Of a DNA stretch of 64,000 nt, positions 11,264 to 26,741 are shown piece by piece. Where the stretch lies: contig NW_026112164.1 of the NCBI RefSeq assembly GCF_024679095.1, positions 1,484,939 to 1,548,938 of the forward strand, given 5' to 3'. The position numbers and the translations under genes are program-made. The number at the start of each line of letters is the position of its first letter. Position 1 is the first letter of the stretch. The DNA comes from Eriocheir sinensis. Its lineage: Eukaryota; Arthropoda; Malacostraca; Decapoda; Varunidae. The notes under the pieces were generated by a model, which worked only from the letters and a program-made list of their open reading frames with translations, ran no database searches and was not told the DNA's origin.

Positions 11264-13414
11264 TTACTGAGCCTCAGCGGCCTCGCGCCTCCGCCACTCG
11301 GCGATCTCGTCGCGTATGTGTCTGTGGCATCGCAGTACGGCGTCCCTGTTGCCCTTGATGTGCAGGGTTCGCCTGACCCGCACGATGCTGACGCCGTGGC
11401 TCCGCCGCAGGTCCTCCAGCTGGCGGTCACAGGGTCCTGCGAGGCGGGAGATGAATCTCTGCGCCACGGTGAGGCTGCGGTAGGCGAGGGAAGCTGTGGC
11501 GGGGGCGGCAGGGACGGTCACTGGTGAATGGACTTCGCCCCGAGAGGCTTCTCCGTGCAGGGGTGCCTCCTCTTCTGCGGCACCGACATCAGAGGCTTCC
11601 TCCTCTCTTGTGGCACCGACATCAGTGGCTTTTTCCTCCTCTGCGGCAGGAACATCAGAGGCTTCTTCCTTTTCTACGGCAGGAACATCAGAGGCTTCTT
11701 CCTCTTCAGCGGCACCGACATCAGAGGTTTCTTCCTCCTCTGCGGCGGTAACATCAGAGGCTTCTTCCTCTTCAGCGGCACCGACATCAGAGGTTTCTTC
11801 CTTTTCTACGGCGGTAACATCAGAGGCTTCTTCCTCTTCAGCGGCACCGACATCAGAGGTTTCTTCCTCCTCTGCGGTAACATCAGAGGCTTCTTCCTCT
11901 TCAGCGGCACCGACATCAGAGGTTTCTTCCTCCTCTGCGGCGGTAACATCAGAGGCTTCTTCCTCTTCAGCGGCACCGACATCAGAGGCTTCTTCCTTTT
12001 CTACGGCGGTAACATCAGAGGCTTCTTCCTTTTCAGCGGCACCGACATCAGAGGTTTCTTCCTCCTCTGCGGCGGTAACATCAGAGGCTTCTTCCTCTTC
12101 AGCGGCAGGAACATCAGAGGTTTCTTCTTCCTCTGCGGCGGTAACATCAGAGGCTTCTTCCGCTTCAGCGGCAGGAACATCAGAGGTTTCTTCTTCCTCT
12201 GCGGCGGTAACATCAGAGACTTTCTCCTCTCCTTCGGCACCGACATCAGAGGCATCTTCATCCTCTGCGGCACCGACATCAGAGGCTTCTTCATCCTCTG
12301 CGGCAGGAGCATCAGAGGCTTCTTTCTCTTCTGCGTCACCAGCATCAGAGGCTTCTTCTTCTTCCTCTTTCGCGGCAGGAACATTTGAGGCTTCCTCCTC
12401 TTCTGTTGCATCGACATCAGAGGCTTCCACAACCTCGTGCGCCGCCTCGCCAAAGTCCTTATCTTTCACCGTAAGCACCCTTTCCGGGAGATCCTTCCGT
12501 TCATTGTAAGTGTCATCGTCATTGTAAGTGTCCTCGTCATTGTAAGTGTCATCGTCATGATCGTCCACCGCAAACACCTTTTCTAGGTAAACTTTCCATT
12601 CGTTGTAGGTGTCTTCATCATTGTAGGTGTCATCGTCATTGTAAGTGTCCTCGTCATGATCTTCCACCGCAAACACCTTTTCTAGGTAAACTTTCCATTC
12701 GTTGTAGGTGTCTTCATCATTGTAGGTGTCATCGTCATTGTAGGTGTCATCGTCATTGTAGGTGTCATCGTCATTGTAAGTGTCATCGTCATTGTAAGTG
12801 TCATCGTCATGATCGTCCACCGCAAACACCTTTTCTAGGTAAACTTTCCATTCGTTGTAGGTGTCTTCATCATTGGCGGCGTTTCCTTCAGTATACATGG
12901 CCTTCTTTCCCTTGTCGGGTTTCTGTTCCAGTGGCCATGTTGTGGGAAGGGCCTGGAACTGCTGACTGGCTTGCTGGAGGCCGACTTTGTCTTCATAGAT
13001 GTACAAGTAGAAGCTGCCAGGTCGCCCTCCATCCAGCAGCGCCTCCAGGAACTCCTCCAGGCTAACGCGGGCCTTGCGAGTTGCACCGCGGCGGTACGCC
13101 ACACAGATCTTGATCTGCGTGGCCTCGGCGTCTGGTTTCCCGCTGCACCTGAAGAGGTACTCCAGGTCCAGCGGGGCAGTGACGGAGGTGGGGCCGGACG
13201 CCTCCGGGAAGGCGAAGGCGGCCACCTTCCGCGAGCTGAGGGCTCGCCAGCACCCCCGACGCCGGCAAAGGGTGATGGTCACCTTGTGGGGCCGCGCCCC
13301 GCCGCTGGCGCCGCCGTCGGCGGCCAGCACGACGCAGGTGCCGAGCACGGTGCGTCGGATGTTGTGCTTGCTGCAGGTTTTAGGGAACATTCTGCTCACT
13401 AATTTTGTCTTCAT
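11264..13414 (-). CDS. 716-residue protein with two coding minisatellites and a C-terminal KH-like domain
   Basis: This is the longest intact non-simple frame in the window. Residues 1 to about 180 form a compositionally normal N-terminal region, basic and hydrophobic, with motifs such as [12 protein letters not shown] and [14 protein letters not shown] do not recognise a family. Residues ~180-308 are DDDTYN hexapeptides (18-bp units) interspersed with three copies of [12 protein letters not shown]. Residues ~320-618 are acidic repeats of 10-11 residues ([10 protein letters not shown] / [10 protein letters not shown]). Residues ~645-705 ([37 protein letters not shown]) fit a type-I KH fold, with GPCD at the GxxG position, so RNA binding is plausible but inferred. 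ATG at 13412-13414 is the first Met. No TATA box or AATAAA signal was seen close by. It could be one exon of a larger gene. Confidence 0.65.
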   Translation of the reverse strand: MKTKLVSRMFPKTCSKHNIRRTVLGTCVVLAADGGASGGARPHKVTITLCRRRGCWRALSSRKVAAFAFPEASGPTSVTAPLDLEYLFRCSGKPDAEATQIKICVAYRRGATRKARVSLEEFLEALLDGGRPGSFYLYIYEDKVGLQQASQQFQALPTTWPLEQKPDKGKKAMYTEGNAANDEDTYNEWKVYLEKVFAVDDHDDDTYNDDDTYNDDDTYNDDDTYNDDDTYNDEDTYNEWKVYLEKVFAVEDHDEDTYNDDDTYNDEDTYNEWKVYLEKVFAVDDHDDDTYNDEDTYNDDDTYNERKDLPERVLTVKDKDFGEAAHEVVEASDVDATEEEEASNVPAAKEEEEEASDAGDAEEKEASDAPAAEDEEASDVGAAEDEDASDVGAEGEEKVSDVTAAEEEETSDVPAAEAEEASDVTAAEEEETSDVPAAEEEEASDVTAAEEEETSDVGAAEKEEASDVTAVEKEEASDVGAAEEEEASDVTAAEEEETSDVGAAEEEEASDVTAEEEETSDVGAAEEEEASDVTAVEKEETSDVGAAEEEEASDVTAAEEEETSDVGAAEEEEASDVPAVEKEEASDVPAAEEEKATDVGATREEEASDVGAAEEEAPLHGEASRGEVHSPVTVPAAPATASLAYRSLTVAQRFISRLAGPCDRQLEDLRRSHGVSIVRVRRTLHIKGNRDAVLRCHRHIRDEIAEWRRREAAEAQ
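11560..12450 (-). repeat. Coding minisatellite, 30-33 bp acidic units
   Basis: Lies inside the 716-residue gene. Units encode E(E)[20 protein letters not shown] and similar. About 28 copies keep the frame with no stop, with indels in multiples of three. Confidence 0.85.
12490..12880 (-). repeat. Coding minisatellite, 18-bp DDDTYN units with higher-order repeat
   Basis: Lies inside the 716-residue gene. Hexapeptide units DDDTYN or DEDTYN are organised with a longer repeat that includes [16 protein letters not shown], which occurs three times. Confidence 0.85.
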
Positions 13415-13543
13415 TTGTATTGTAAATGTTTGACAAAGTCATGGTGAACGAGGCGGCAGTTACAACAAAATAAGCTGGTGGCGGCCGCCGCCCCTTGCCC
13501 GGCAGAGCCTGCCCCACTGCTGCCAAGGCTCAGTTTCCTGCAT

Positions 13544-13692
<149 letters not shown>

Positions 13693-13799
13693 AGGGCGTG
13701 ATTCTACATACAAATAAGCCATAAATTATGAGTGCTCCCCAAACACACTCGCGGTAAAAAAAAACAATGGTAAACACAATGAAATATAGAAACGACGCA

Positions 13800-14352
13800 G
13801 AGGCTTTTCTTTACGTCCGGAGCAAGAGGAGGAGGAGGAGGAGGAGGAGGAGGGAGTTATGTTAAAGTTGATGAAGAATATGTAGATTATGAAAAAAAAA
13901 AGAGAAACGAGGTAGACGATGAAAGGAAGATGTTTATAATAAAAAAGAAGGAAGAATTTGAAGAAGAGAAAGAAGGCGAAGAAGTAAAATATTAACAAGA
14001 AGATGAAAAAGAAGAAGAAGAAGAAGAAGAAGAAGAAGAAAAAGAAGAAGATGGGAGAGAAAAGTGGGAGAAAGACTATAAATTAAGAAAAAAAGTATAA
14101 AAAGAGAAAGGGATTGAACAGAACAAGAAGGAGAAGACAAGAAAGGAGTATACATAGGAAGTGAAGAAGACGTAAAGATGGGGAAAAAAAATAAAATAAA
14201 GAGAGGGAGGAAACCGATAAACAATAAGAAATAGAACAAAACGTAGACATGAAGGAAACGAAGAAAAAGAAAAGAAAATAGAGAAAATACCAACAGAAGT
14301 AAAAGTAGCATAAGGAAGAAGCAGAAAGCGAGGATGATGAAGAAGAAAGAGC

Positions 14353-14427
<75 letters not shown>

Positions 14428-15469
14428 TAGCGTGTTGGAGAGGAAACACGGGGGCAGGAGGAGGAGGAGGAGGAGGAGGAGAAGGGGACGCTGAGTGTTT
14501 GCTTGCTGACGACGAGGAGGAGGAGGAGGAGGAGGAGGAGGATGTCGAGTGTAAAGGCGAGTAATTTTGTGGCGCGAGGGACAGAGAGGGGAGGAAAGAG
14601 GTGAGTAAAAAAGTGAAAAATTATATAGGAGGGTTAGAATTTGATGCGTGAAGTGAGAGAGAGAAAGGGAGGGAGAGGGAGAGAGAATGGAGGAACAGGG
14701 AAGAGAGTATTACGAGGAAAGAAGGGAGAAGGGAGGAATAACAGAGGGAGATAGGAAACACAAGGGAAGAGGAGGGTCGAAGGGAGGAAGGGCGGAGAGA
14801 CGAACTAGAGAGAATGGGAGGGAGAATTGAAAAGGAAATGAGAGAGAGAGGAGAGAAAAGGATGGAGGTAGAGATAATAAAAGAGAATAAAGGGGAGAGA
14901 AGGGTTGAGGAGGAGGAGGGAAATAATGATAAAGTAGAGGAAAACAAATGAAAGAGGAAAGGAATATGGAGAGAGAAAGAAGAGGAAAGAGAGAGGAAGT
15001 AAGGATAGGAATGGAAGAAAGAGGTAATAGGGGAAAAATTGAATGATCGATATTCTCTCCTCCTCCTCCTCCTCCTCCCCTTCTCCTCTTTCTCCTCTTC
15101 CTAGAAATGGAAATATGCTTTAGAAAGATGATGAAAAAGAAAAATGATAAAAAGGAAATAATGAAAAAGATAGACTAAAAGGGAAGAGGAGAATGGAGAT
15201 GAAGACGGAGAGGAGGAGGAGGAGGATGTGATGAGGCGTGGCGTGAGAGTACTGCAATTAAGACGAGGTGTGAAGAGGAGGATGAAGAGGAGGAGGAGGA
15301 GGAGGAGGATGTGATGAGGCGTGGCGTGAGAGTACTGCAATTAAGACGAGGTGTGAAGAGGAGGAGGAGGAGGAGGAGGAGGTGATAAATTTAAAAGGGG
15401 CGAATTTAAAAACGCAAAGAGGCGAGATAAAATCGAGCAAAGGGTCTTTCTAAAGGTACTCCAAACTTA

Positions 15470-15472
<3 letters not shown>
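13800..15472. other. Purine-rich zone with GAG, GAA and GA tracts
   Basis: The plus strand is almost entirely A/G. It includes GGA/GAG trinucleotides (13825-13852, 14456-14482, 14511-14541, 15280-15308), GAA (14008-14042) and GA (14353-14428) tracts. A 96-bp-scale repeat around 'gatgaggcgtggcgtgagag' occurs twice (15230-15365). No gene was seen. Long translations here are low complexity. Confidence 0.8.
14700..15009. repeat. Segmental duplication A, copy 1 (~310 bp)
   Basis: Nearly identical to 17011-17320, from 'aagagagtattacgagg' through 'gagataggaaacacaaggga' to 'gaagtaaggata'. Confidence 0.88.
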
Positions 15473-15526
<54 letters not shown>

Positions 15527-15696
15527 CGATGACACTTTGCGCACGAGGAACAATGGCGTAAAACCCAGATGTAGACAAGTAAATTCAGACTGCACCAAAT
15601 TTTTCTTCACCAACGTTGTAGTGCGAGAATGGAATAAGCTCCCATCATCAGTGGTCCAGTGTAACACTCTCTCTCTCTCTCAAAATAAGCTCGACC

Positions 15697-15765
<69 letters not shown>
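15473..15765 (+). repeat. LINE A 3'-end fragment embedded in (CT)n
   Basis: 15524-15666 matches the coding 3' end of the LINE at 23869-24012 almost base for base, from 'gatcgatgacactttgcgca' on, encoding LRTRNNGV and EWNKLPSSVVQCNT. It is bounded by CT tracts on both sides (15473-15523, 15698-15765). A further CT run at 15667-15681 replaces the 'cgattgactcctt' segment just before 'aaaataagctcgaccg'. Confidence 0.88.
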
Positions 15766-15769
<4 letters not shown>

Positions 15770-15934
15770 GCTCATTGGCAGAACGGAGGGTAGCTTTGTT
15801 TAGAGAGAGAGAGAGAGGAGAGAGGAGAATTAGAGGAATGGAGGAGAGAAAGGAGAGAAGGGGGGGAGGGAGGGGGGGAGGGGAGCCAAGGCGTCAAAAC
15901 CAGATGGTAATATTATTAAAACTGGTGATTAGCA

Positions 15935-16030
<96 letters not shown>

Positions 16031-16286
16031 ATTCCTTTCGCTCCTTTTTCTGTTTTTGTTTTAATTTTTCTTTCATTCTTGTATATGTATTTTTTCCGCT
16101 CATCTTTTTTTTTTGCCATTTCTTTCTCATATATATTGCAAACTTTCCTTAATTCCTTTCTTCTTTTCTTTCTCTCATCCTTCCTTCTTTCTTCCCTGTT
16201 CTTCCTTCCATCTTTCCTTAGCACTCTTTCTGTTCTTTTTTTCTCCTTTTCCTTCTTCCTTCCTCCCTTTCTTCATCCTTTCTTGC
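15766..16286. repeat. Duplicated module M, copy 1, containing (GT)n 15937-16028
   Basis: Begins 'catagctcattggcagaacg' and includes 'ggcgtcaaaaccagatggta', a GT tract and a T/C-rich tail with 'cgctcatct'. The same order recurs at 19345-19818. Both copies sit directly after a CT tract. Confidence 0.88.
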
Positions 16287-16470
16287 TACACTTTCTCCTT
16301 TTCCTTCTTTCTTTTATTTTATTTATCCCTCTCTTTGCCTCTTTCCTTCCTGCTCTTATTCTTCCTTCTCTTCCATCCCTTCTTTTCCTTCCCTTCCTTC
16401 CCTTCCCATCCTTCCAATCTGTCCCTCTCTCCAATGTCTCTCTTACACCCTCTTTCACACTCCTCACAAC

Positions 16471-16559
<89 letters not shown>

Positions 16560-16772
16560 CCAACCCTCGTTTTACACTCTCCAACTCTCCCTCTCTCCCC
16601 TCACTTCCTCCCGCCCTCCTTACCTTCCCCTTTTCCTCCCCTCTCCTTATTCCTCCCTCCTCTCTCGTTTTCCTTCCCTTCCCTTTCTCCCTCCCTCCCT
16701 CGCTCTCTCCCTCCTTCTCTCCCCTTTTCTCTATGTTGACTTCTAATGCGATAAAGAGAATTGTAGTGATTG

Positions 16773-16826
<54 letters not shown>

Positions 16827-17010
16827 AGAGAGGAGGGATCCATAGAAGTGGAGAGAGGCACTGAAGGAAGAAAGGAAGGAGAGGAGAGGAGAGGGAAAGT
16901 GAGGTAGAAAGAAGGAAAAAGGGGAAATGGAAAGATGATTGGAATAGCAGAAAAGGAGTGAAGGAAAAGAATGAGAAGAAGGAAGGAAGAAAGAAGGAAA
17001 GGATGGAAGG
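16287..17010. other. Pyrimidine-rich then purine-rich tract, no gene
   Basis: T/C-rich to 16735 with (CT)n at 16474-16558, then (GA)n at 16776-16832 and A/G-rich sequence. Translations are low-complexity Ser/Leu/Phe. Confidence 0.75.
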
Positions 17011-17320
17011 GAAGAGAGTAATACGAGGAAAGAAGGGAGAAGGGAGGAATAACGGAGGGAGATAGGAAACACAAGGGAAGAGGAGGGTAGAAGGGAGGGA
17101 AGGGGAGGAGAGACGAACTAGAGAGAATGGGAGGGAGAATTGAAAAGGAAATGAGAGAGAGAGGAGAGAAAAGGATGGAGGTAGAGATAATACAAGAGAA
17201 TAAAGGGGAGAGAAGGGTTGAGGAGGAGGAGGGAAATAATGATAAAGTAGAGGAAAACAGATGAGAGAGGAAAGGAATATGGAGAGAGAAAGAAGAGGAA
17301 AGAGAAAGGAAGTAAGGATA
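17011..17320. repeat. Segmental duplication A, copy 2 (~310 bp)
   Basis: Direct-orientation copy of 14700-15009. Confidence 0.88.
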
Positions 17321-17654
17321 ATAACACAGGGTAACAACCAAAAAATCGTCAGGGTTTCTCAGCTGATTCTGACTAATTTTGGTGTTCTGAGTCCGAATAT
17401 CACACTGATTTTGCTCTATCAGGTCAACTTTTTGAGATACAGCCATAGGCCTACCTGACGAGCTATACATATGCTAATATCAGGGGTTTTGAGTTCAATC
17501 ATATTTTTCTTGAAGAATATATCGAATTACAAAACTAACTTACTTCTCTAAATTAGCTGCATACGTGTCAGTCAGTCATCCTGCTGACAGTCAGCTGCAT
17601 CCTGCTATTACATATTACATATATATATTTTTTAATATTTTTCAGGTCATTGAT

Positions 17655-19195
17655 ATGGCTTCGGCGCGACGGTCATGCAGGAATAATCCTGACGTTTTCT
17701 GCTACATCTGCGGAGAATACACGCTGTCAGTGGACAGGAAGAACATCACAGGATTTGTGAAGCGCGCCTACCAGGCTTACTTTGAAGTCAAGCTGGGTGA
17801 CCAAGATAAGTCCTGGGCACCGCACACGGTGTGCAAGACGTGCGTGGAATACCTCCGGCGGTGGACGAAGGGCGCGAAAACTTCACTGAAGTTTGGGATT
17901 CCGATGGTTTGGAGGAAGCCGTTTGACCATGCATCGGATTGTTACTTCTGCGCCATCAATACTACTGGCATCAACCGGAAGAATCGGCACAGCCTCCAGT
18001 ACCCCGACCTTCCATCTGCCCGCCGTCCAGTTGCTCACTGCGAAGAAATTCCTGTACCAGCGTTCAGAGAGCTTCCTGACAGCGACGACGAGGCCACCAC
18101 TACAGACGAGGGAGGAGATACAGAAGAGGAGTATGGTCCGCAGCCCTTTTCACAAGGTGAGCTTAATGATCTGGTTCGAGATCTCAGCTTGTCGAAGACT
18201 TCCTCCGAGCTGTTGGCCTCTAGACTCAAAGAAAAATCTACTTGGCGAGGACGCGCGTATCACTTTCTTTCGTAGAAGGCATGAGGACTACATGGGCTAC
18301 TTCTGCCAGGAGGAAGACCTCGTGTACTGCCGAGATGTCGCCAGTCTTTTGTTAAACTCGGCGCTTCTCAATACGATCCGAGATTGGCGACTCTTCATTG
18401 ACAGCTGCAAGCGCTCTTTGAAGTGTGTGCTCCTCCACAACAGGAACCAGTTCGCCTCAATCCCTCTTGCGCACTCCACAACTCTCGAAGAGAACTATGA
18501 AACATTGAATTACGTGCTCGACAAAATCCAATATGAGCAGCACCAATGGATCATCTGCGTCGACCTCAAGATGGTGAACTTTCTACTTGGTCAGCAGTCC
18601 TGGTTCACAAAGTACCCATGCTTTATATGTATGTGGGACAGTCGAGACAGAGCCCAGCACTATGTAAAGAAAGAGTGGCCGGCGCGAGAGCAGTTAGTAC
18701 CTGGGGCGAAACATCATAAACGAACCTCTTGTTGACCGGGAGAAGATATTGATCCCACCGCTGCACATGAAGCTTGGGTTAATGAAACAGTTCACGCGCG
18801 CTTTGGACAAGGATGGGAGGTGCTTCAACTACCTGTGCCGAGCCTTTCCTCGACTGACCATTGAGAAGCTGAAGGCCGGCATTTTCGATGGCCCACAGAT
18901 ACGGCAGCTCATCAACGACACAGAGTTCCAAAACTCCATGAACACGCTAGAGTGCGCCGCCTGGAAATCGTTTGTGGAGGTGGTGAACAACTTCCTGGGG
19001 AACACGAAGGCAGCAAACCACGCCAGACTCATCAGCAGCATGATAGAGGCTTTTCAGAAACTCGGGTGTTTGATGAGTATAAAGATGCACTTCCTATTCT
19101 CACACATGGAGAAGTTTCCTGAAAACCTTGGGGCGATGAGCGACGAGCAGGGAGAAAGGTTCCATCAGGACATGCGCCAAATGGAGGAGAGGTAC
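17655..19195 (+). pseudogene. Arthropod multi-copy family protein of unknown function, frameshifted and 3'-truncated
   Basis: I recognise this as a family repeated many times in arthropod genomes, with no assigned function. The ATG at 17655 opens NNPDVFCYICGEYTL and continues FVKRAYQAYF, DQDKSWAPHTVCKTCVEYL and CYFCAINTTG. These paired Cys/His residues suggest metal binding. The frame shifts near 18233 (into DWRLFIDSCKRSLKCVLLHN, CVDLKMVNFLLGQQ) and again near 18706 (into ILIPPLHMKLGLMKQF, GIFDGPQIRQL, FPENLGAMSDEQGERFHQD). It ends at MEERY where CT-rich DNA takes over, so the C-terminus is missing. Upstream, 'tttttaatatttttcag/GTCATTG' (17628-17647) looks like a splice acceptor, so a 5' exon or leader is likely. 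Two single-base shifts could be decay or assembly error. Confidence 0.7.
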
Positions 19196-19231
19196 ACTTT
19201 CCTTCCCTACCTTCCTCCTTTTCCCCATTTC

Positions 19232-19818
<587 letters not shown>

Positions 19819-19971
19819 AGGAAAGGATGGAGAGAGAGAGAGAGAGAGAAATGATTGATAGCTATAGATTTGCATAGAAAAATACATCAAAGTCTGTGGA
19901 TTTGGTAACACATATATATTGATCGACACAGGTGGACACGGCGTGGGAAATACAGTTACAGGAATACAGGC

Positions 19972-20022
<51 letters not shown>

Positions 20023-20349
20023 GATAGGTATATACAAAAGGAAGAGAGATAATTTAGCATCATTTCTTACCATTACGTCTGCTCCCCATCTCCATCAGTC
20101 ACTCGTTCAGTCAGTCAGTTATTCAGTCAGTCAGTCAATCAATTAGTCAGTCAGTTCCGTTAGTAAAAGTCAGTCAGTCAGTCGGTCAGTCAGTGAAACG
20201 ATAAATGATTTAGGTACACGTAAAACAGTAAACTTATTTGTATAGCAGAAAGGCAGAGAGACAAACATACATGCATGCATACAGACAGACAGACAGACAA
20301 ATAGAAAGAGGTAAAAAAAAATAGATGGACGGAAAGACTTATAGACGGA

Positions 20350-20399
<50 letters not shown>

Positions 20400-20456
20400 C
20401 AGAGAAACAAGGACACCAACCTGTTTTGTATTCAATTAGCTCTCTTCATAAGCAGG
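19819..20456. repeat. Cluster of short tandem repeats: GATA, CAGT, CAGA, CA
   Basis: (GATA)n 19976-20021; interrupted CAGT/TCAG units 20096-20195; CAGA 20281-20298; (CA)n 20351-20397. No gene was seen. Confidence 0.9.
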
Positions 20457-21199
20457 ACGAGGAGGAGGAGGAAGAGGAGGAGGAAGAGCAGGAGGAGAAG
20501 AGGAGGAGGAGGAAGACGGGGGGAGAGGAGGAGAAGAAGGAGGAGGAGGAGGACAGGGGAGAGGAGGAGAAGAAGGAGGAGGAGGAGGAGGACGGGGGAG
20601 AGGAGGTTAAGAAGGAGGAGGAGGAGGACGGGGAGAGGAGGAGAAGGAGGAGGAGGAGGAGGACGGGAGGAGAAGAAGGAGGAGGTGGAGGAGGACGGGG
20701 GGAGAGGAGAAGAAGGAGGAGGAGGAGGAGGACGGGGAGAGGAGGAGAAGAAGGAGGAGGAGGAGGAGGACAGAGGAGGAGAAGAAGGAGGAGGAGGAGG
20801 AGGAGGACGGGGGGAGAAGAGGAGAAGAAGGAGGAGGAGGAGGAGGACGGGGGGAGAGGAGGAGAAGAAGGAGGAGGAGGGGGAGGACGGGGGGAGAGGA
20901 GGAGAAGAAGGAGGAGGAGGAGGGAGGACGGGGGAGAGGAGAAGAAGGAGGAGGAGGAGGAGGACGGGGGGAGAGGAGGAGAAGAAGGAGGAGGAGGAGG
21001 AGGACGGGGGGAGAGGAGGAGAAGAAGGAGGAGGAGGAGGAGGACGGGGGGAGAGGAGGAGAAGAAGGAGGAGGAGGAGGAGGACGGGGGGAGAGGAGGA
21101 GAAGAAGGAGGAGGAGGAGGAGGACGGGGGGAGAGGAGGAGAAGAAGGAGGAGGAGGAGGAGGACGGGGGGAGAGGAGGAGAAGAAGGAGGAGGAGGCT
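20457..21199. repeat. Homopurine array with 40-bp higher-order unit
   Basis: 743 bp almost purely A/G on the plus strand. From about 20961 to 21190 a 40-bp unit (GGACGGGGGGAGAGGAGGAG then AAGAAGGAGGAGG...) repeats perfectly at least five times. Earlier copies vary in length. All frames are low complexity, and coding is not supported. Confidence 0.92.
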
Positions 21200-21239
21200 A
21201 GGGAAAACGAGGAGAGGAGTAAAAGTTGAAGTGAAATAA

Positions 21240-21354
21240 GAAGGAAGAATACGAAGAGGAGGAGGAGGAGGAGGAGGAGGTGGAATACGAGGTGGAGGAG
21301 GAGGGAACAGAGCAGATATTCTTGGTTATTAAATTTTGCATAAAAATGTGAGTG

Positions 21355-21442
<88 letters not shown>

Positions 21443-21666
21443 TGTCTGCCTGTCTGTCTGTCTGTCTCTGTCTGTCTGTCTGTCTCTCTGTCTGTCTCTC
21501 TCCTTCCTCATTTTTCTCCTCCTCTTCTTCTCCATCCTCCTCCTCCTCCTCCTCCTGAGAACTGAAACAAGAAAATGAGAAAGACAAAAATAGAAACAAT
21601 GTATTCTTCCCCAGAGAGATAAAGGCCTATTTCTTTGCTTATTTATTTGTTTGTTTGTAGTTTATT

Positions 21667-21747
<81 letters not shown>

Positions 21748-21795
21748 GGCAGGGTAAAGTGAGGCTGGGACGTATGCTGTGTGTTTTCCTCTTTA

Positions 21796-21827
<32 letters not shown>

Positions 21828-21856
21828 TCCCTCCCCTCCCCTCTCTCTCTCTCTCG
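21240..21856. repeat. Short tandem repeat cluster: GAG, GT, TCTG, TCC, GT, CA
   Basis: GAG 21256-21280; (GT)n 21355-21441; TCTG/TCTC 21442-21500; TCC 21535-21556; (GT)n 21671-21741; (CA)n 21797-21822; CT 21840-21855. No gene was seen. Confidence 0.9.
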
Positions 21857-25043
<3,187 letters not shown>

Positions 25044-25230
25044 TAGTGTGCTGGCTTAAGGTCAACCCTGGGCCATACCGTTACCGGGCGGACAAAAGCA
25101 CCAAATTTGGCATATGTCTTCTCTACCATATGAAGAATAATTCTGGAAGGGGTGCCCAAAAATTCAGGTCATCCAAGGGTGCTAAATTCAAGATGGCGTC
25201 CAAGATGGCCGCCGGAACCTATTTCATCCA
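25044..25230. repeat. E2 left terminal inverted repeat (gene 3' side)
   Basis: Pairs with 26742-26930. The most conserved blocks are the first 15 bp and AATTCAAGATGGCGTCCAAG near 25187. Confidence 0.8.
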
Positions 25231-25265
25231 CAGATCGGCTAGTTATGATGCAAATTTCTAGTGTT

Positions 25266-26075
25266 TCACGCTTTTGCAAGCGTGAAGGCATCCTCTGTGT
25301 AGTCACGTTTTTTCAGGGCATCTCTAAGCATGCTTCTCATCCCACTTTCAAATACAACAATGACATTTCGTCCATCAGACTGTGCCTGAGCTTCTGGAAA
25401 TCTCTTCAAAAGTTGTTCTTTCAGCCTTGTTTTGTTGATGGCTTTGTGAATTCCCAAACTTCCCAAGTGCCCTACGTACATACTGTGCAATTCAGAAAGT
25501 TTGAAAAGGAGAGTGCCATTGTCAACACACTTTTCAATATAGTTGACAAGTTCAATGAATGCAACACCTTCTTTCATCTTTTCACTTATGTTTTCTTCTT
25601 GAGGATTACATTTTCTCACATGTGCTCTGTACCTGTTGCGGAGAGAAGTCAAACACTTCAAGTGATACTTAGCCTCAATGGCAATAAGATCTCCACTGGC
25701 CATCCGCGACAGAAGTTCAGTGTCCTGCAGTTCAGTGACCATGGTCCGAACATTAGAATCAGCATCAAAGGTGCAGAAACTGTGTAGTTGTTCAGTTTCA
25801 TTTCCCTTTGTGCAGAACAAGCAAACTTGTTTGTCTAGAGATGCTCGCTTGCATACTCTCTGGGGGACTTCTACAGAGGCTGTTTCTTTTCGTTTCTTGG
25901 CTTTGCTGAGCTTGGAACTGGCAAATTTCAGATGACAAGCTTTGTGCCATGATGCTTTGTTTTCAATGAGAACTTCAGCGCTTATGTCACTTTCAAATAG
26001 TAGTTTCACCGGTAATGCATCTAGTGTGCGAAACTCCTCCACAGTGCTCAAAAAGGTTTCATAGGTTTCCTTTTC
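25266..26075 (-). pseudogene. N-terminal fragment of the PIN-like nuclease family protein (in E2)
   Basis: An open frame of about 270 codons from the residues ETYETFLSTVEEF to a stop at 25266. An in-frame TGA lies just upstream near 26077. Motifs are SWHKACHLKFASSKLSKAKK, a CLFC pair, EAKYHLKCLTSLRNRYR, then VFKLS/LFKLSELHSMY and RLKEQLLKRFPEA. The last three correspond to VFKVSALRQFY and RFKEYLLKLLPEW in E1, in the same order. The WHK...C, CxxC and YHxxC residues suggest zinc binding. It stops about where the E1 protein enters its central region, so the nuclease domain is lacking. The first Met is unclear, and an intact parent probably started about 15 codons upstream. Confidence 0.7.
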
Positions 26076-26741
26076 TCAGCAGGAGTTCCTGCTAAACTGT
26101 TCATTGGACATTTTAATGGTTTTAGGGTTTCTTGAAAAAAAATTCAATTGGTACAATCCAAGACACCAACACCACCAGGCCACCACAACAGCAACCAAAA
26201 AACAAACAATACAAGCACAAGCTAAAGAACATTTTGTTGATGTGAAAACAAAAATTTCTACAAGAATTCCAGTTGATGATACTTGGCACTGACAGATGCA
26301 GCTCTTGTTCCTCCCTAACTATGTCTCTTTCATTTTTGCGTGGCTGTGGTAAAACTGTTGCCCGCAATAATCTGACCCATTGCATCACTGTTGTCGCATT
26401 TTCACATGTTTGAAATATACCTGACGTCACCACATGGAAATGATGTATTGTAGGCCTACAATACATTCCGACAACCAGAATCTGGTTGTGTCCAGCGGTC
26501 ATGTGTGAGATACAAATAGCATCATTATGCAAGAACTCTGCTTTAGGCACTGAGAAATAGGGTTAGACGGGCAGACTTGAGTGACCATCGCTCGGCAGTC
26601 TGAGGCATGGAATTGTGTAATTTGTAAATCAAAGTAAGTTATTTAGCAGTGCTATCATATAAGCTTGGTATAATCATTTTTGAAATCCTTGACCATCAAA
26701 ACCATGAAAAAGAGTTGTTGCACAACATTACATCACCACAA

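Noticed and set aside
11496..12509. Plus-strand frames of 337 and 286 codons opposite the KH-like gene
   Set aside because: Shadow frames of the coding minisatellite. The minus strand has the unique N- and C-terminal domains.
19976..21823. Regularly spaced repeats considered as a CRISPR array
   Set aside because: They are microsatellites and purine minisatellites without unique spacers, in a eukaryotic context.
26122..26550. 142-codon minus-strand frame inside E2
   Set aside because: Composition is odd (Cys/Phe-rich end) and there is no match to the E1 protein. Probably a chance frame in the 5' non-coding part of E2.
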